DNA of 64,000 nt from Triops longicaudatus. Taxonomy: Eukaryota; Arthropoda; Branchiopoda; Notostraca; Triopsidae. Below the pieces are notes generated by a model, which saw only the letters and a list, made by a program, of their open reading frames with translations, was not told the DNA's origin and made no database searches. Location: NCBI GenBank assembly GCA_022885665.1, contig JAGQDJ010000109.1:1-64000 (forward strand), in the 5' to 3' direction. Made by a program: the position numbers and the translations under genes. Each line of letters begins with the position of its first letter. Position 1 is the stretch's first letter. Of the stretch, positions 1 through 12,468 are shown in pieces.

Positions 1-1052
1 ATTACCATAATCTTTGTAATTCCAATAAAATTAATAAGTACGATAATAATTGTTCCAGTACAACAAACTTTTATTGGCAGAAATAAAATTACTACTGTGG
101 ATTTGTCGCTGTCAAGCGCGACTTATTCGCTAGAAATTTTATTACAAGCTCTTTTCTTCTGTAAAAAAAATCGTGGTGCTTTTTCACGCACCCCAATACA
201 CAAATACCTAATAGTATTTTTGAAAGTTCTGAAGACCTCATAGCCGAAACCTTTTTATACATCTCGACTGGTCTGAAATAAGGTATTTTCACGATGAAAG
301 AAGGTAAAATATAATAATCACGCGCAATTTTGGCACAAATGTTGTGTATCACGTTTTGATTCGCTTTAACAAAAAACACGCAATTTTACATTCTTAGAAA
401 TAATATAACGAGAGGCAAGAAGACCACTTTAGACAAGGGACATAGAAATCATACAAATTAACATGAATTAATTACAAATTCCATCTGCGAATCACGTTGG
501 AACCCAAAGTTTTCCATTTCTGCTGTGTCACCATTGCTTGCTCGAACCAGTGGCGTCGTGCACTGAAAAAATTTGGGGGGGGGCCCGATTTTGCATTTCT
601 CTTAATAAAAGAGTTAATGAGTTATAAATGAGTTTTAAATTATACCTTTTTTTCAGGATGGCAAATAATTTTTTTGGGGGGCCCGGGCCCCCCCGGCCCC
701 TAATGGCACGAGGCCTCTGGCTCGAACCCTTCGCTAATTCACTAGAACACTTGCTCCAATATACGACGCATGATACCGATCCGGAGATGCGTGAACCTTT
801 ATAAAAAATGATAGTAATAAAATCGATAAATAAAAAGATATCGTCTCCTTTTACATTAGGTTGAATTTTCGTTGGTGCGAAACGTTATAACTCGGATTCA
901 AGTCTCGGTACAAATCCTGGACGCATGCTCACCACCAGTTACGAAAACACTCTTCCACGTGTTTCCTAATGTCAATTCCATTTTCTTAGTGGCATAATTA
1001 GCATTATTTTTCAGTGTTTTTATTCATAGGCAAAAGTTACTTTGGCAGCTTT
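1..1052. other. non-coding stretch with a short transposon
   Basis: No open frame here has convincing coding composition or splice sites. The only structured item is the hAT-type MITE at 548-719, listed separately. A 95-codon minus-strand open frame near the left edge (92-379) has no recognisable motif and I do not call it a gene. Confidence 0.5.
540..727. mobile_element. hAT-type MITE with 8-bp target duplication
   Basis: The element spans 548-719 (172 bp). Its left end reads CAGTGGCGTCGTGC and its right end, reverse-complemented, reads CAGAGGCCTCGTGC: two mismatches over 14 bases. It is flanked by an identical 8-bp direct repeat, GCTCGAAC, at 540-547 and 720-727. Terminal repeats beginning CAG-GGC and 8-bp target duplications are the hallmarks of the hAT superfamily. 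The interior holds long G and C runs (575-583 and 676-698) and no coding sequence, so it is a non-autonomous copy. The pairing of ends and duplication is seen directly; the superfamily assignment is family knowledge. Confidence 0.8.
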
Positions 1053-1277
1053 CTAGAACGTGTTTGTGCGTTTTCCGGTGGGTAGTTTGTCTAAGTAGCC
1101 TTCGATGCTTGTATACTGTTCTCCAGAAGCGTCAAACGGAACAGGTGTCGTAATTTTGTACAAGTAGTTCAGCAATGCTCTCTGAAAAGCAAAGTAAAAT
1201 ATTAAAATAAAATACTAAAAATATTAAAAATGTGCAACGCAGGACGAAGCTCAACTTACAGGGTCCCATTTCTTCAT
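1053..1277 (-). CDS. tiny two-exon gene, unidentified (48 aa)
   Basis: Exons on the minus strand: 1277-1260 (ATG, ending at a GTAAGT donor) and 1181-1053 (after TTTTCAG, to a TAG stop). The 78-bp intron is phase 0 and AT-rich. The joined frame encodes 48 residues beginning MKKWDP and ending GKRTNTF. It has no signal peptide or membrane segment and matches no family I recognise. The frame is open a little upstream of the ATG, so these could be the last exons of a longer gene whose 5' part lies between 1.3 and 2.5 kb. The splice sites are good; identity is unknown. Confidence 0.45.
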
Positions 1278-1420
1278 AATGGCTCTTTTGAAGGTTTGCT
1301 ATTCACATTTAACACTTAATAGTCGACATTTTCAGAGAAGAGTGAGAAACCAAATTTGAAAAGATTCCGGAAGCTTAGAGAAGCAAGACGTCAAACTGCA
1401 GTGTAGTAATAACACATTTG

Positions 1421-1492
<72 letters not shown>
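1421..1492. repeat. (AAT)n microsatellite
   Basis: About 24 uninterrupted AAT units, followed to about 1720 by imperfect AAT/AGT-type triplets. Long isoleucine or tyrosine frames across it are artefacts of the repeat. Confidence 0.97.
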
Positions 1493-1495
<3 letters not shown>

Positions 1496-1798
1496 TAATG
1501 ATGATGATAATAGTAGTAATAATAGTAACAGTAATAGTAAAAAAATACTAATAACACATTTAATAATAATAATATTAATAATGCTAGCAATAGTAATATT
1601 AATAGTAATCATATCAGTAAGTAACACGAAAGGCAATAGAGAAAGTTGAATGAAAAAAGTAGTAGTAATAGTAGTAGTAACAATAAAAATAATAATAATA
1701 ATGATAACAAAAACTCATTTCCACGCCAATATACACAGTTTAATTGAAAAAAATCGACAGTCAAAATCTAGATGAACCTATAAGAAAATAATTTCGAC

Positions 1799-1824
1799 CC
1801 CCCCCCCCCTTTGCTGCGCCCCTG
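1799..1824. mobile_element. possible solo right end of a hAT-type element
   Basis: A C-run followed by CTGCGCCCCTG; reverse-complemented this starts CAGGGGCGCAG, like the terminal repeat of hAT elements and similar to the MITE at 548-719. I found no matching left end or target duplication, so it may be a truncated copy. Confidence 0.35.
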
Positions 1825-2037
1825 CTCGCGAGTAATGAGATGTCAGAAAAATGAACAGTTAATTTATAACTATTAAAGAAACTTGTAAAGTTGACTACAT
1901 TTTTTAAATTCTCTCCGGTAGTCACTTGGTATTACTAACAAGACGTTTTTTGAAAATTTTTTTCTGGAATAATATGCATCAGTTTGTTGAAAGTTGTCAA
2001 CGCAATTTGTTAACATACAAAGTTATTAAATGTCTCG

Positions 2038-2095
2038 TTGTCCAGGAAAAAAACGGATAATACTAATAGAGTCCGAATTATCCAGGTTTGTATGC
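2038..2095. mobile_element. possible pogo/Tigger-like terminal repeat remnant
   Basis: The segment contains ACGGATAATAC and TCCGAATTATCCAGGTTTG, which resemble the GGATAAT...ATTATCC..GGTTT pattern of pogo/Tigger termini. There are no intact ends and no transposase. Weak, motif-based call. Confidence 0.25.
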
Positions 2096-2769
2096 TATAA
2101 CACACAGACTGTTTTCGAAAAAGCTTATAACTTCTAAACAGCTTAGAGTAGGCGATAGAAAAAAGCATTAGTTCCCAATCGAATTAAAAAAAACTTTAAC
2201 ACAAAATACGTTCGTACCTTTCGGAGCAAAAAAGGTTACATAAAAACTGTGTCAAACTACCCAACTTTCAATAACTAACATCGAAATGTCGGTGGTTATT
2301 ATTCTGAAACAAATTCGAATCCAGCTTAGATCGTAGTAAGAAATCACATATCGTTAACAATTTTTACGTAAAGGAATAAACACAACAATATCTCCTATGG
2401 GTTTTATAGGAGGGGACACTAAAGCTCGTCAGGCAGTTGACGCGTAAATCATCTTGCCTTACAGGATTCGCTCAGCTAAAAATTTGCAGCTAACTGACAA
2501 CAGCATTTAAATTTCTTGTGTTGTACCCGCATTGGACGCTTGGAGCGCAGCTCGTGTTTTGTTGTTGCCCAGCTTTGCGCCTATCTTCCAGGATTTGTAC
2601 TCTACGATGCGACGCCAAGCGACTTTCATGAGCAGTAAGCAAGCAAAGCTATCTAGACATGTAGGCAAACTTTCCCGCTTCATTGATCCAAACAGCATAA
2701 AACACAAATTACTATACGTTGAGCCGACGTGCTCAATTTTACCGTTAAGTGTCCCGGTAGTGAGCAACC

Positions 2770-5700
2770 ATGGATACTAATCAGCCGGTAGAAATCGTCG
2801 CCGATGCCGCAAGTCCAAGTGAAGCTCAACCTGCCCAACAAGAAGAAGACTCTGCAAAGAAACAAGACGCTACTGCCGTTGAAGGCAAACATGACGATTT
2901 CGACAATTCTCGTCACATTGAAACGAAGGCACCGGTATCAGAGACATTAGAACATCTAAAAGACACCACCGGAAACGATAGTGAAGACAGTGAGGCTGGT
3001 CAATTGGTTATAGCTTTGTCTCCGAAGCCTACTGCAAATAAATCCGAAGAAAGATCGCCTCCTAAACGAAGGAAAAGGCGCTCCACAGCCAGTGAAGAGC
3101 TAGCTCGTAAGTTTGACAGTTAAATGTGTTATATGACCTAGAACGACAACTCAAATATTAACCAGCATTTTCTTTTTTAGCTACACCTCAGCGAGTGTTA
3201 CCTGGGCGTATGAAAGGAAAGGGCATGGCCTATTTGCTGGCTATAGAAAAAGGAGGTAGTAAACGTTTGCTCGCTCAAGCTCAAGCAAAAGTCGAAGCCC
3301 AGACTCAAGCGTATACGGCTAGTTTGTATGCCGCGGAGAAAGAATCAGACACAGGAACTGCGCCTCCGTCTGTAACAACGCCTACCACCCAAGTAACGCC
3401 GAAAGTCCGGCTATCCCTGGTCAAGAAAGATAAATCCGATGAATATTCAGAAAAGGCTTCTTTTGCTGGAAGAAAAGACAGAGGTAAGTTGGCACATTTC
3501 AAATTTACAAGCTTCTGCTAAATTTAATTCTATCAGATGAAAGCATGGAAGTAGATTCCCCAACTGACGAGGGAGATTCAGGCCATAAAACCCCAGACTT
3601 TATGAGTGTTTCAATTAAGAAAACGAACAACAGCAATAAACAACCGATCGACTTGAGTTCTCCTCTTTTTAAAGTCCCGTTTGACTACGGTAATTTGTTT
3701 CCGTACCTTATGGCAAAGCGTTTCACTTCGCAACTTATGTTGCGCTTTACAGGTTGGAAGCGTGAACTTGTTTATCGTAGTGGAACAGATTCAAAAGCGT
3801 CCAAAAACCCGGTTGAGGTCAACTATATTGGACCATGTGGCAAGAAATTACGTTCCGCCAAAGACTTGGCTGAGTATTGTAAGTAATGGTTCACAAGGCT
3901 ATGGGAGAAAACTTAACAAAACAAATTAGTATTACAGACAGGTAGCCCACTGAGCTCAGAAAATTTTTCCTTTGGGAAAGAACCCATCGGTATGAGTTCT
4001 GAATTTGAAATGAGTCGAGAAATTAAAAAGCGCGCCCAGCCAGCCGTAAGCATAAACAAACTACATGACGAGAAAAAAGAGATTGTCATTTACTTCTATT
4101 TTCTTTTACGTAATATGGCTTCTTAGGAAGACGGAGAAGATAAAATTACTGCCAAGAAGGAAAAAGCTGCAAAAAAAGCGGAAGCTGATGAATTGAGACA
4201 TAAAAGCTTGCAAGCCTTACGAGACGATTTGTCGGCTGTCACGGGAGAACCTTTTGGGTGGAGTGCGGAGGCTGGCGGCCCCGAAGAACCTGCCGAGTGG
4301 CTCTCCGAGGGGAAAAAAAGCAAGAAAAGCAAGACGGGCGATGACAAGTTGAAAGTACGATTATGGAGCTCGAAACAAGGCAGTCGGGAAGGTGTGAAAG
4401 AAAATGAAGTTCCACCCGACGAGCATTCGGGGAGGTCAGTGTCAACAACAGCTTTCCAACACGAGCCAAAGATATGATGGTATTTGTATACTTTTTAGGA
4501 AAAGTTTTTCCAAGTGTGGAGAGACGTGCATACGTCCCGGTGTAACGCCAGCACGAAACTGCGTATCGTGTCAAGCGTACTACCACCTCGACTGCGTGTA
4601 TGGGATGATCAACGAAAACCTATGCATTGCCTGTAATCAAGATATCGCTACATCCCCGGCCCCATCAGCGAAAGTTCCCAAAGCTCCCAACAGTACCAGC
4701 AGCAGTAGTAATGCGTCCCGGTCTAAAAAATGTTCTACAGGAGTAAAAACGCCCCGCCTCGGTTTGCTGAGTTTGGAAGTTGTAAACGGGAAACGGTTCA
4801 TCGCCATAAGTAGAGGTCCAGATGAAAGCTCGTATATGGAGCCAGCGGATACTCCGTCACAAGAAAGGTAGTCCGTAACTGTCGAATAAAGGCACTCAGT
4901 AGCGAAAACTTTATTTGTTTCATTATTTACAGTCCTAGGAGAGCTGGAAGTCCTACCGGTCATAAAGCTCCAGGACGAAACCTTTTTGAGGGTAGCTCGC
5001 CCCTGTTTATGCAGCAGTTGAGCCACGCCTACAATGGGCTGTTACACGTCTTCCGATTTTTGACAGTGCAAGAATTACTGTGTGCTGCTCGCGTCTGTAA
5101 GCTCTGGAGAGACCTAGCGTTGCATCACGTCCACGTAAACACGTTAACGCTTGCTTTTGGTACAAATTAAGCTAATTATTTTTGTAAAAAAAAAAAAAAA
5201 AAGTGGCGGACTGTAAAACTGAAGAACTCGCGAATTGTGGACTGGACGGGCTTTACGACACGACTAAGGCGATCCTGTACCCAACACTTAGATATGCGGA
5301 AAATGTTGTTCGTCACCTCTCAGGACGAAACTTGGAATAGATTAGAAGCTGTGGCAAACAACTTATCCGAACTTCAACGAATTGATCTAGGACGTTGTCC
5401 GGCTCGGGTACTGACAGCCGTGGCAAAGAATTGCCGTCGATTAGTCTCTCTAGATGCTACAGCTATTAGGTATGCGCGTAGTTATGTCCAAGATTTATTG
5501 ATCTTTATCAATGGATTTTCACGTTTACAGTACTGAAACGGTGGAATTGGAATCTTTAATGGACTTGGAAACGTTGGAAGAGTTGAAAATCCGTGGATCA
5601 GGCAGTTTATCAACGGTCGGCTCTTGGGAAAGCTTAGCTACTTTGAAGAATTTGACCCATTTGGTAACTTCGCGTCGAGTTCATTATATGGGTTACTTGC

Positions 5701-6384
5701 CTCTGACATAGAGAATAACTTTCGACTTGTGTTTTAGTGTCTAACAACCTTCTTCGAGGTTAAAAGTTCCGATCTGGCGTCTTTAAGCCATTTGGTTAAT
5801 TTAACGACATTGGAACTGGGTGATTGCTCGGGATTAGAAAACCCCGGTCAGGCATTTGAGTTACTTTCGAGGCTCGAAAACTTAACGTGTCTGAGACTGG
5901 AGGAAGGCCCTTCAGCGATGGATGGGTTGAATGAGCTACGCGTGCTCTCTGCGCTGACACATTTGCACCAACTCGAACTCGTCAATTTTGGCATGGCAAA
6001 TGGATTAGACCTTTTATTGGAGGACATGCCTCAACTTAAGAGGTTATTGATTATCCCTGAGTACCCCGAACAGGTAAGCATTCTAATTTCTTTGTCTCTC
6101 GGAGTTTATCTCTAGTGTTTGCGTACCTTATTTACTTCTAACAGGAAGAGGCAGTCAAACAGACCGTGAATTACGTTTCGATGGCTTTGCGACTTGGCAA
6201 AGATTTGGAGCAGTTGTGTTGGGTTTTAACGGATGAAGCGGCGGGATGCTTGAGTGAAGGTTTTGTCCAAGAAACCAAGAAAGACCTTCTTGACGCTTTG
6301 CCTAATACCAAAATACAAATTGTCACTTTGCAAACATATGCGACAAACACGTACCGCTTACCTGCTTTGGAAATGGATACATGA
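2770..6384 (+). CDS. MBD / PHD-like / F-box / LRR protein (958 aa)
   Basis: Twelve exons: 2770-3106, 3181-3483, 3537-3689, 3753-3878, 3942-4045, 4127-4434, 4499-4867, 4933-5134, 5204-5469, 5531-5663, 5738-6073, 6145-6384; all phases agree. Domains: a basic, low-complexity N-terminus; an MBD/TAM-like domain near residues 255-310 (FDYGWKRELVYR, GPCGKKLRSAKDLAEY); a Lys-rich stretch; a PHD-like finger near 450-490 (KCGETC, CVSCQAYYHLDC, CIAC); an F-box near 590-650 (LTVQELLCAARVCKLWRDLA); then leucine-rich repeats to the C-terminus. F-box/LRR proteins are substrate receptors of SCF ubiquitin ligases; MBD and PHD modules read DNA methylation and histone tails. The architecture recalls KDM2/FBXL19 with MBD in place of CXXC and without JmjC. 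A nuclear chromatin-linked ubiquitin role is inference. I cannot name an orthologue. Confidence 0.87.
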
Positions 6385-9300
6385 ATTGAGTGATCAATGA
6401 CCAATATTTGCACATGCAGCTGTAGTTAGTTGTTGCTGCAGTGTACCTATTATTAAAAAATACAAGATGCTGATGTTTGGAGGATCTTTTGGATAGAATC
6501 ATGTAGCACGATCGCTTTCCCTTTTACACTTCTTTAGTAACTTAAGAAACAAAAGAGCTTTATTAGATAAATTTTAACACCTTCGTACTGCTAATCTTCC
6601 GTTTTTGTAAGGTAACAGTATAATTTCACATTTCTCGTTGTGCTGTCTATTCCTGCAAGAAATTCACGAAGCACCAGAAGGAATTTATCGATCGTAGAGG
6701 TTTTTCGCCTCCTCTCTCAGAATGTCCGTGTGAGAAAGAAACGTAAGGTACACTGTCGAAAAAAAAGGAGAAAAAAGTTCTTAAGGAATGAGAAAAAAAG
6801 AAGCTCAATGCTCTTATCTTGGCTTGAATCTAGCCGCTTCTGTTTAGCCGTTGCTTATTCCGTAAAATGCACGCACATACGCGGGGAAACACCCACAGGA
6901 ACAACCTTTTCAAGTTCCAAGAAAAACCCCATCAATTTCCCTTTTTCTGTTCCATCTTGTATCCAAGCAAGAGGAAGCCAACAGCGAAAAAACCACACTA
7001 CCACTAGTCGGTCCTTTATACAAAGAATAATAAGAAAATCAAATATACCGACTGGTAACCAAAGAGAAACCACGATAACCAATCTCGATTGGGGACTCTT
7101 TCGCCCAACCATGCATGTATAAGCTACATACAAGAAAGGACTAGCTACAATGATTAGTGATCGTTCCTGGCTTTTTTTGTCAAAAGAAAAAAAAAAGCCA
7201 AGAGCCTCGCGCTGAAATGTCCAGTGCCAAACTATTTCCCTAATCGATCAGTTACAGCCTTGCGTCTTAGCAAAACGCAACATAGGTAAGCTGCCAGTAA
7301 ATGGAGCTCTCAAGGAAGGTAACATTCCTGAATTAACACTCGTTGCTGCAGTTGATGCATTTGAATTTTTGGCAATTCTTGAATATTACAAACTTATTGT
7401 TGACGCTGCTAACAAATTTCGCCTTCTCTATGCTAAACTTTTGAAGCCGACAACTTTTTTTCCTCCACAGCTGCTATGTAAAGTTCGATTGCCTTTCGGC
7501 TGGAATTCGGCACAGAGCCAAGGATGACAAAGGGTGGCAACAATGACTTGACCCTTGAGATTAGGGACGCATGCACAACGGAGGTCCTCCACTAATCGAC
7601 CCGTACAGGCCCACCTCTTAGGTGGCTTTTTCCCGATTTCCGGGCTTTTTCTTGTTGCTGCTGCTGTTCAAGACAAGAATTCGCTTGGCCAAAATTCTTC
7701 GCGAGTTTTTACCCCTGACATTCTCCATCCCATAGACATCATGAAGGTTTACATACCCCTTATAGGGGATTGCTATAGCAACTCAAGCAAGGGCAGTACG
7801 AGCCCCTCACCCCCCACTCCTCAAAAAACTCCCTTTGCCTGTGTACTCCCTCCACGATTCCACGCCCATTGATGAAAAAGAAACCGAGCACGGGCGACTT
7901 ATTCCGTTCCGCTGAGGGAGGGCTGGTTTCTTGTTAGCGTCATCAGGTCGGGGCGTTGATTCTCGGGTCGGTCTTTGCGCATCTTTCTCTTTCGTCTCCT
8001 TTCTCACTCTGGGCTCAATCCACACAACCTAGTCCACTACGAGGCACGCAACAGACTCTTCACAAGATTGTTAAGACCCATCAAAGTGGAATACGGCCCT
8101 AGAAGCATAGTGGTTATTACTGACGTCCGGTACAGTGTTACAAACACCGTGAAGAACTGTAACCACATTACTTCGTCTTCGTACATTTGAGGTTTTCAGT
8201 TTGCGTAACATTCAATGATCTCCAAGTCTTGATGTAAGAAACAGCATCCTTTGTGTGGTAATCTCTAAACCTTGTCTATGTATATCGCAAAGGATAACCG
8301 GTGCAGCCTGTGGTTTACCAAATCCTAAAGGAAAGGGAACTAATAAACTTAAAGCAACGGGGATACCGTCTGGCAGGACGCACCACGAAATGTTCAACGT
8401 TTATCTGTCAAGGAAGCCCTAATAGAAAGTAATAACATTGTTTACACAAAATTGGCTCGAGTTATAGTAGTCTATCTGGGCAGTAGTAATCATCTTCACA
8501 GTGCAGGATTTTTATTTACGCCTTGTGTTGTACGTTTTGATTTTTCACATACACTTTGTGGCTTTTACTTTGCCCTCGGCGTTAAATCTCCGAGTCGGTC
8601 CAGTTTGAAGGGCTTTGCTAAAATTAGACTTGCCGTGCATACGGCCAGATCAAGAAAAAGTTCGACCCTAAGTATAAATGCTTATTATGCGAACTCCAAG
8701 CGTGTTTAACTTCGAATGCATAGTAGTCATGTGTCACTTTTCTGTTTACAAATCCTTGCGTCTTTTCTGTTTCGAAACTCTTGTCGATCCGTTATCCAGA
8801 CATTCGCTACGACTCACTCGTTCTACTAACCAAAACGATACGTCTGAAAAAGTAAACTTAATAAGGCGAAATGTCACCATCTATTTATAAGCGAACTAAA
8901 AAAAGCAAAACCCTCTGAATAGAGCCTACCATTCTGGCCCAGTTTGTCATTCCGTTATTGTGTCGTGGACGGGGTCCGTTGGCTTGGCCCCCTCCTACAT
9001 GCGCCACATCGACGACTCCTTCAAAGCAATCTCGCCGGCTAAGTCTTCGCTGTCGACTCGCATTTGCTCCATTCGGCTGTGAACAGGTAATGACCGTAAA
9101 AACAACCCGCCAACCTAGGGAATGTCCGCTCTCTGCATTGGTATTTAGTTATCCAGACTTAAGGCATAAGGCCGGGCCCCTAAAAGCTTTTGTTTACGTG
9201 CAGCCTTGAGCAGGCGAGTTCCGTTACTGGTACATTAAGTTATTACAAAGTAAGATACTGCAGTTGAGATTAGAAAGGCAATTCCAGTCCAACTTGGCTT

Positions 9301-9733
9301 CGCGGGGTCTGGGGCCGGGCGATGTCGTGGTGAGGGAAGAAGACAAGGGCGATCAATGATCAATCGATGAAGCCATCTCCCCATAATATAACCCTAACTT
9401 GCAGGATGAAAACGGAAAACCGCAACAGAAGTCAACCCAAAGGGCAGAAAAAAAAGAGAAACGTGCAGAAACAGCAAACCCTAACCTTGTTATATACGCA
9501 AAAATTAGTTTCGGAAAACGCTCGATGCCATGAATATTAATGGAAGGAGAAATGCAAGAAACATGATAGAAAGTGCAAGAACATATTAGTTATGATACAT
9601 ACGCTGTGCTAGTAAAGCGTGCACTGCGTTTTCCGATTTCTATTATACGTCTTTCTTTCTATTGATTTTCCATCCTGCATGGGTGTAGCGCTGGGCTTCC
9701 ATCAGTGACCGTGAAGATTGCCCTTGTCTCGGT
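6385..9733. other. non-coding stretch between the F-box/LRR gene and the RGS gene
   Basis: About 3.3 kb. Several open frames of 60-160 codons exist but lack coding composition, recognisable motifs or consistent splice sites. It contains the 3' untranslated region of the gene to the left and probably the promoter and 5' untranslated exons of the RGS gene. A T-run facing an A-run at about 7171-7200 could form a hairpin. Nothing else stands out. Confidence 0.5.
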
Positions 9734-12211
9734 ATGGGCAGTATGAGCACAGAGCGGCCGCGTAGTACAGAATCCACCAGAAGTAACACTAATACTACGA
9801 GCAATGCTCTCGAAAGTATAACAGCAGCAGCTGCTGTCTCCAATGGACAATCCAACACCGGATCGGCTTTAAACATGGGGAAATCCACCAACATATCCAA
9901 TTACCATCTGGAGGAAACCCCCAATCATCTAGTTTACCGAAAGGTATAATAAAATAACGCAACCTATTACTAGCGACTAGCCTAATCGAAACCTTGCATT
10001 ACGTATCAGATGGAGCAAATTATTGAGCGAATGCAAGACGACACTGCAGGAGTTCCGGTACGCACCGTCAAAACCTTCATGAACAAAATTCCTTCAGTAT
10101 TTAGTGGTAAAAATATAAAGAAATAAATGTGGATTAATGCTTACAATACACTAACATGATACTGTTTCAGGAAGCGACCTTGTATTATGGATGACGAAGA
10201 ACTTGGACGTGAGCGACCAAAGTAAGTGAGATCAAAAGTGCTTCAACATTTGTCGATTTCAGTCCCTTGCCGTGAATAAGAATGAGTTAAACATACGATA
10301 CGCCTACTTTCCATAAGTTTGCTTGCATAGCTAAACTGCTAAATTATACAACTACGCAGGATTACACGACATTTTCGAAGGATTTCTCGTTGCCTATTAT
10401 TGGCGGTCTAAGCTAAGCTCGAGCCGATTGTCGCTACCACAACAAGAGTTACTCAAACGCGCAATTCAAAATTAGTTTTACTTTTCATAAAAAATGATAA
10501 ATAGCTCCCGAAAAGCTGTTGATCGTGAGTTTCAGGTTCTTAATTAGTCTAACTCGGGTTCCTTGTTAGCGGAAGCTTTACATTTGGCTCATCTCATTGC
10601 GGCCCACGGCTACTTTTTTCCGGTAGAAGATCACGTTCTGACGGTGAAAAACGACGGTACGCTCTACAGGTTCCAAGTACATGTCTAGGACAATACCTAT
10701 CTACTATAAAAAAGAATCTTCACTTAATTAACGATGGTGTCTTTTTGTCGTAGACTCCCTACTTTTGGCCATCCAACTGTTGGGAGCCGGAGAACACAGA
10801 TTACGGTAAACTAGTCTCACTCGTCTTTATTACTTCCCAAAGTATTTCTGGCGCTTCAGCCTTTCCCCTTTCTAGCCGTCTACTTGTGCAAGCGAACAAT
10901 GCAAAACAAAGCGCGGTTGGAGTTAGCAGATTACGAAGCCGAGAACCTCGCTCGCTTGCAAAAAATGTTTTCCCGTAAATGGGAATTCATTTTCATGCAA
11001 GCGGAAGCCCAATCCCGCGTCGACAAGAAACGAGACAAATTGGAACGCAAAGTCCTCGACAGTCAAGAAAGGGCGTTCTGGGACGTCCATCGCCCTGTGG
11101 TAAGAAACCCCGAGATAAAATACACTAGTCTTGGAATAGCATCACAGACCTTGGTTCAACTTGCTAGCCCGGTTGTGTTAACACAACCGAAATGGACATC
11201 AAGAAAGCTTGCCGAATGCACCGTCCAATCAAGAGCACGCGTCATTTGTCAATAGGAGTGGCTGGCGGTCGCGTGTCTCCTTCGTTAGGTGATCAAGACC
11301 CTGAAGTGAACCCGGTCACCCTGGCCCAGAAAGAAATTGAGGGACTTCGCAAACGATTAGCACGAACGAATACGAAGGTTTCCAAAGTTGCAGAATCGTA
11401 AGCTGGAGTTGTCAAAGTTGTGTCGGCTCACGACACGAGAAACGTTTACAAGACATATATCAACTTTCCTTTTTAGGTTCATAAGCTATTTCGAGCAATA
11501 CGTGGAATACGACCCGTTTTTGACGACAGCGGATCCGTCGAATCCTTGGGTGTCAGACACGGTGGATTTTTGGGAACAGGACAAACAAGGGTAAAACTCA
11601 TTAATATTCGCTCGAGAATAGCTTTTAGTGTCCCCTTTTAGCAAAGACATTCAAGCTAAGCGAGTGAGGCGATGGGGTTTCAGCCTACAAGAGTTACTTA
11701 AGGACCCTGTTGGCCACGACCACTTTGTCAAGTTCCTCGAAAAGGAATTCAGCAGCGAAAATCTCAAGTGAGGACGGCGTTTGTATCAAAAAGAAGAGTC
11801 AACTTCATAACAAGTTTGGCTCCCCTTTTGTGTTCCCAGATTCTGGGAAGCTGTGCAAGGACTCAAGATGCTTCCCCAATCGCATGTGGTCCACTGTGCC
11901 CGGGACGTGTGGGCTGAGTTCTTGGCCTCGGATGCGACTTGCCCTATCAATGTCGATTCCAAATCACACGAAGCTACACGTGTAGCCATGGAAAACCCGG
12001 ATCGATGGACCTTTGACAGAGCTGCGGTAAAAAGTCGCTGTCAATAATGATTCGACGAGCAGTTTTCAACCGTTATTTCTTTTCGAATACCCAGGCCCAT
12101 GTGTACCATCTCATGCGAAGTGACAGCTACTCCAGATACCTTCGTTCTGACATGTATAAGGAAATCCTCAGTGGAAGTAAAAAGAAGGTACATCGGAGAT
12201 TCCATCCTTAA
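9734..12211 (+). CDS. RGS7: R7-family regulator of G-protein signalling (RGS7-like, 504 aa)
   Basis: Eleven exons: 9734-9943, 10010-10106, 10171-10221, 10570-10676, 10754-10805, 10876-11099, 11168-11397, 11477-11590, 11642-11767, 11840-12026, 12095-12211. After a Ser/Thr/Asn-rich start come DEP (about 71-160; [18 protein letters not shown]), the DHEX helical region, GGL (about 293-345; [28 protein letters not shown]) and the RGS domain (about 366-487; [27 protein letters not shown]). R7 proteins bind G-beta-5 through GGL, a membrane anchor through DEP/DHEX, and accelerate GTP hydrolysis on Gi/o alpha subunits, mainly in neurons. Intron 3 is long (348 bp). The last exon either reads into a stop at 12209 or splices at 12188 to a further exon; an acceptor near 12468 opens such a frame. 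Family identity is certain from sequence; the C-terminus is not. Confidence 0.93.
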
Positions 12212-12468
12212 ATTTCGCCCCTTTTTTGCTACGCCAAATCTCCATATTTTATTTGAAATTTATCTGCTTGGTTCATGACAAAATCTCTCCGTATGCCGTA
12301 TTTTTATTTGACTTTATTATCCTTCTATAAACTTCAGAGTTCCATGAAAAGCATCCGAGCCATTGTCCCTTTTTCCAGCAAAAAGGACCCTGCCGCCTGC
12401 TAATTGGGTCTTGATTGATTGCCTGAAAATTCATTGATGCTATTCTTCTCTGCTTCCTGCCTAAAAAG

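Noticed and set aside
1375..1636. Long Ile/Tyr/Leu-rich minus-strand frames
   Set aside because: They translate the AAT microsatellite and its degenerate flanks.
6640..7122. 160-codon plus-strand frame
   Set aside because: Lys/Arg-rich from A-runs, no motif, no splice context; a minus-strand frame overlaps it equally well.
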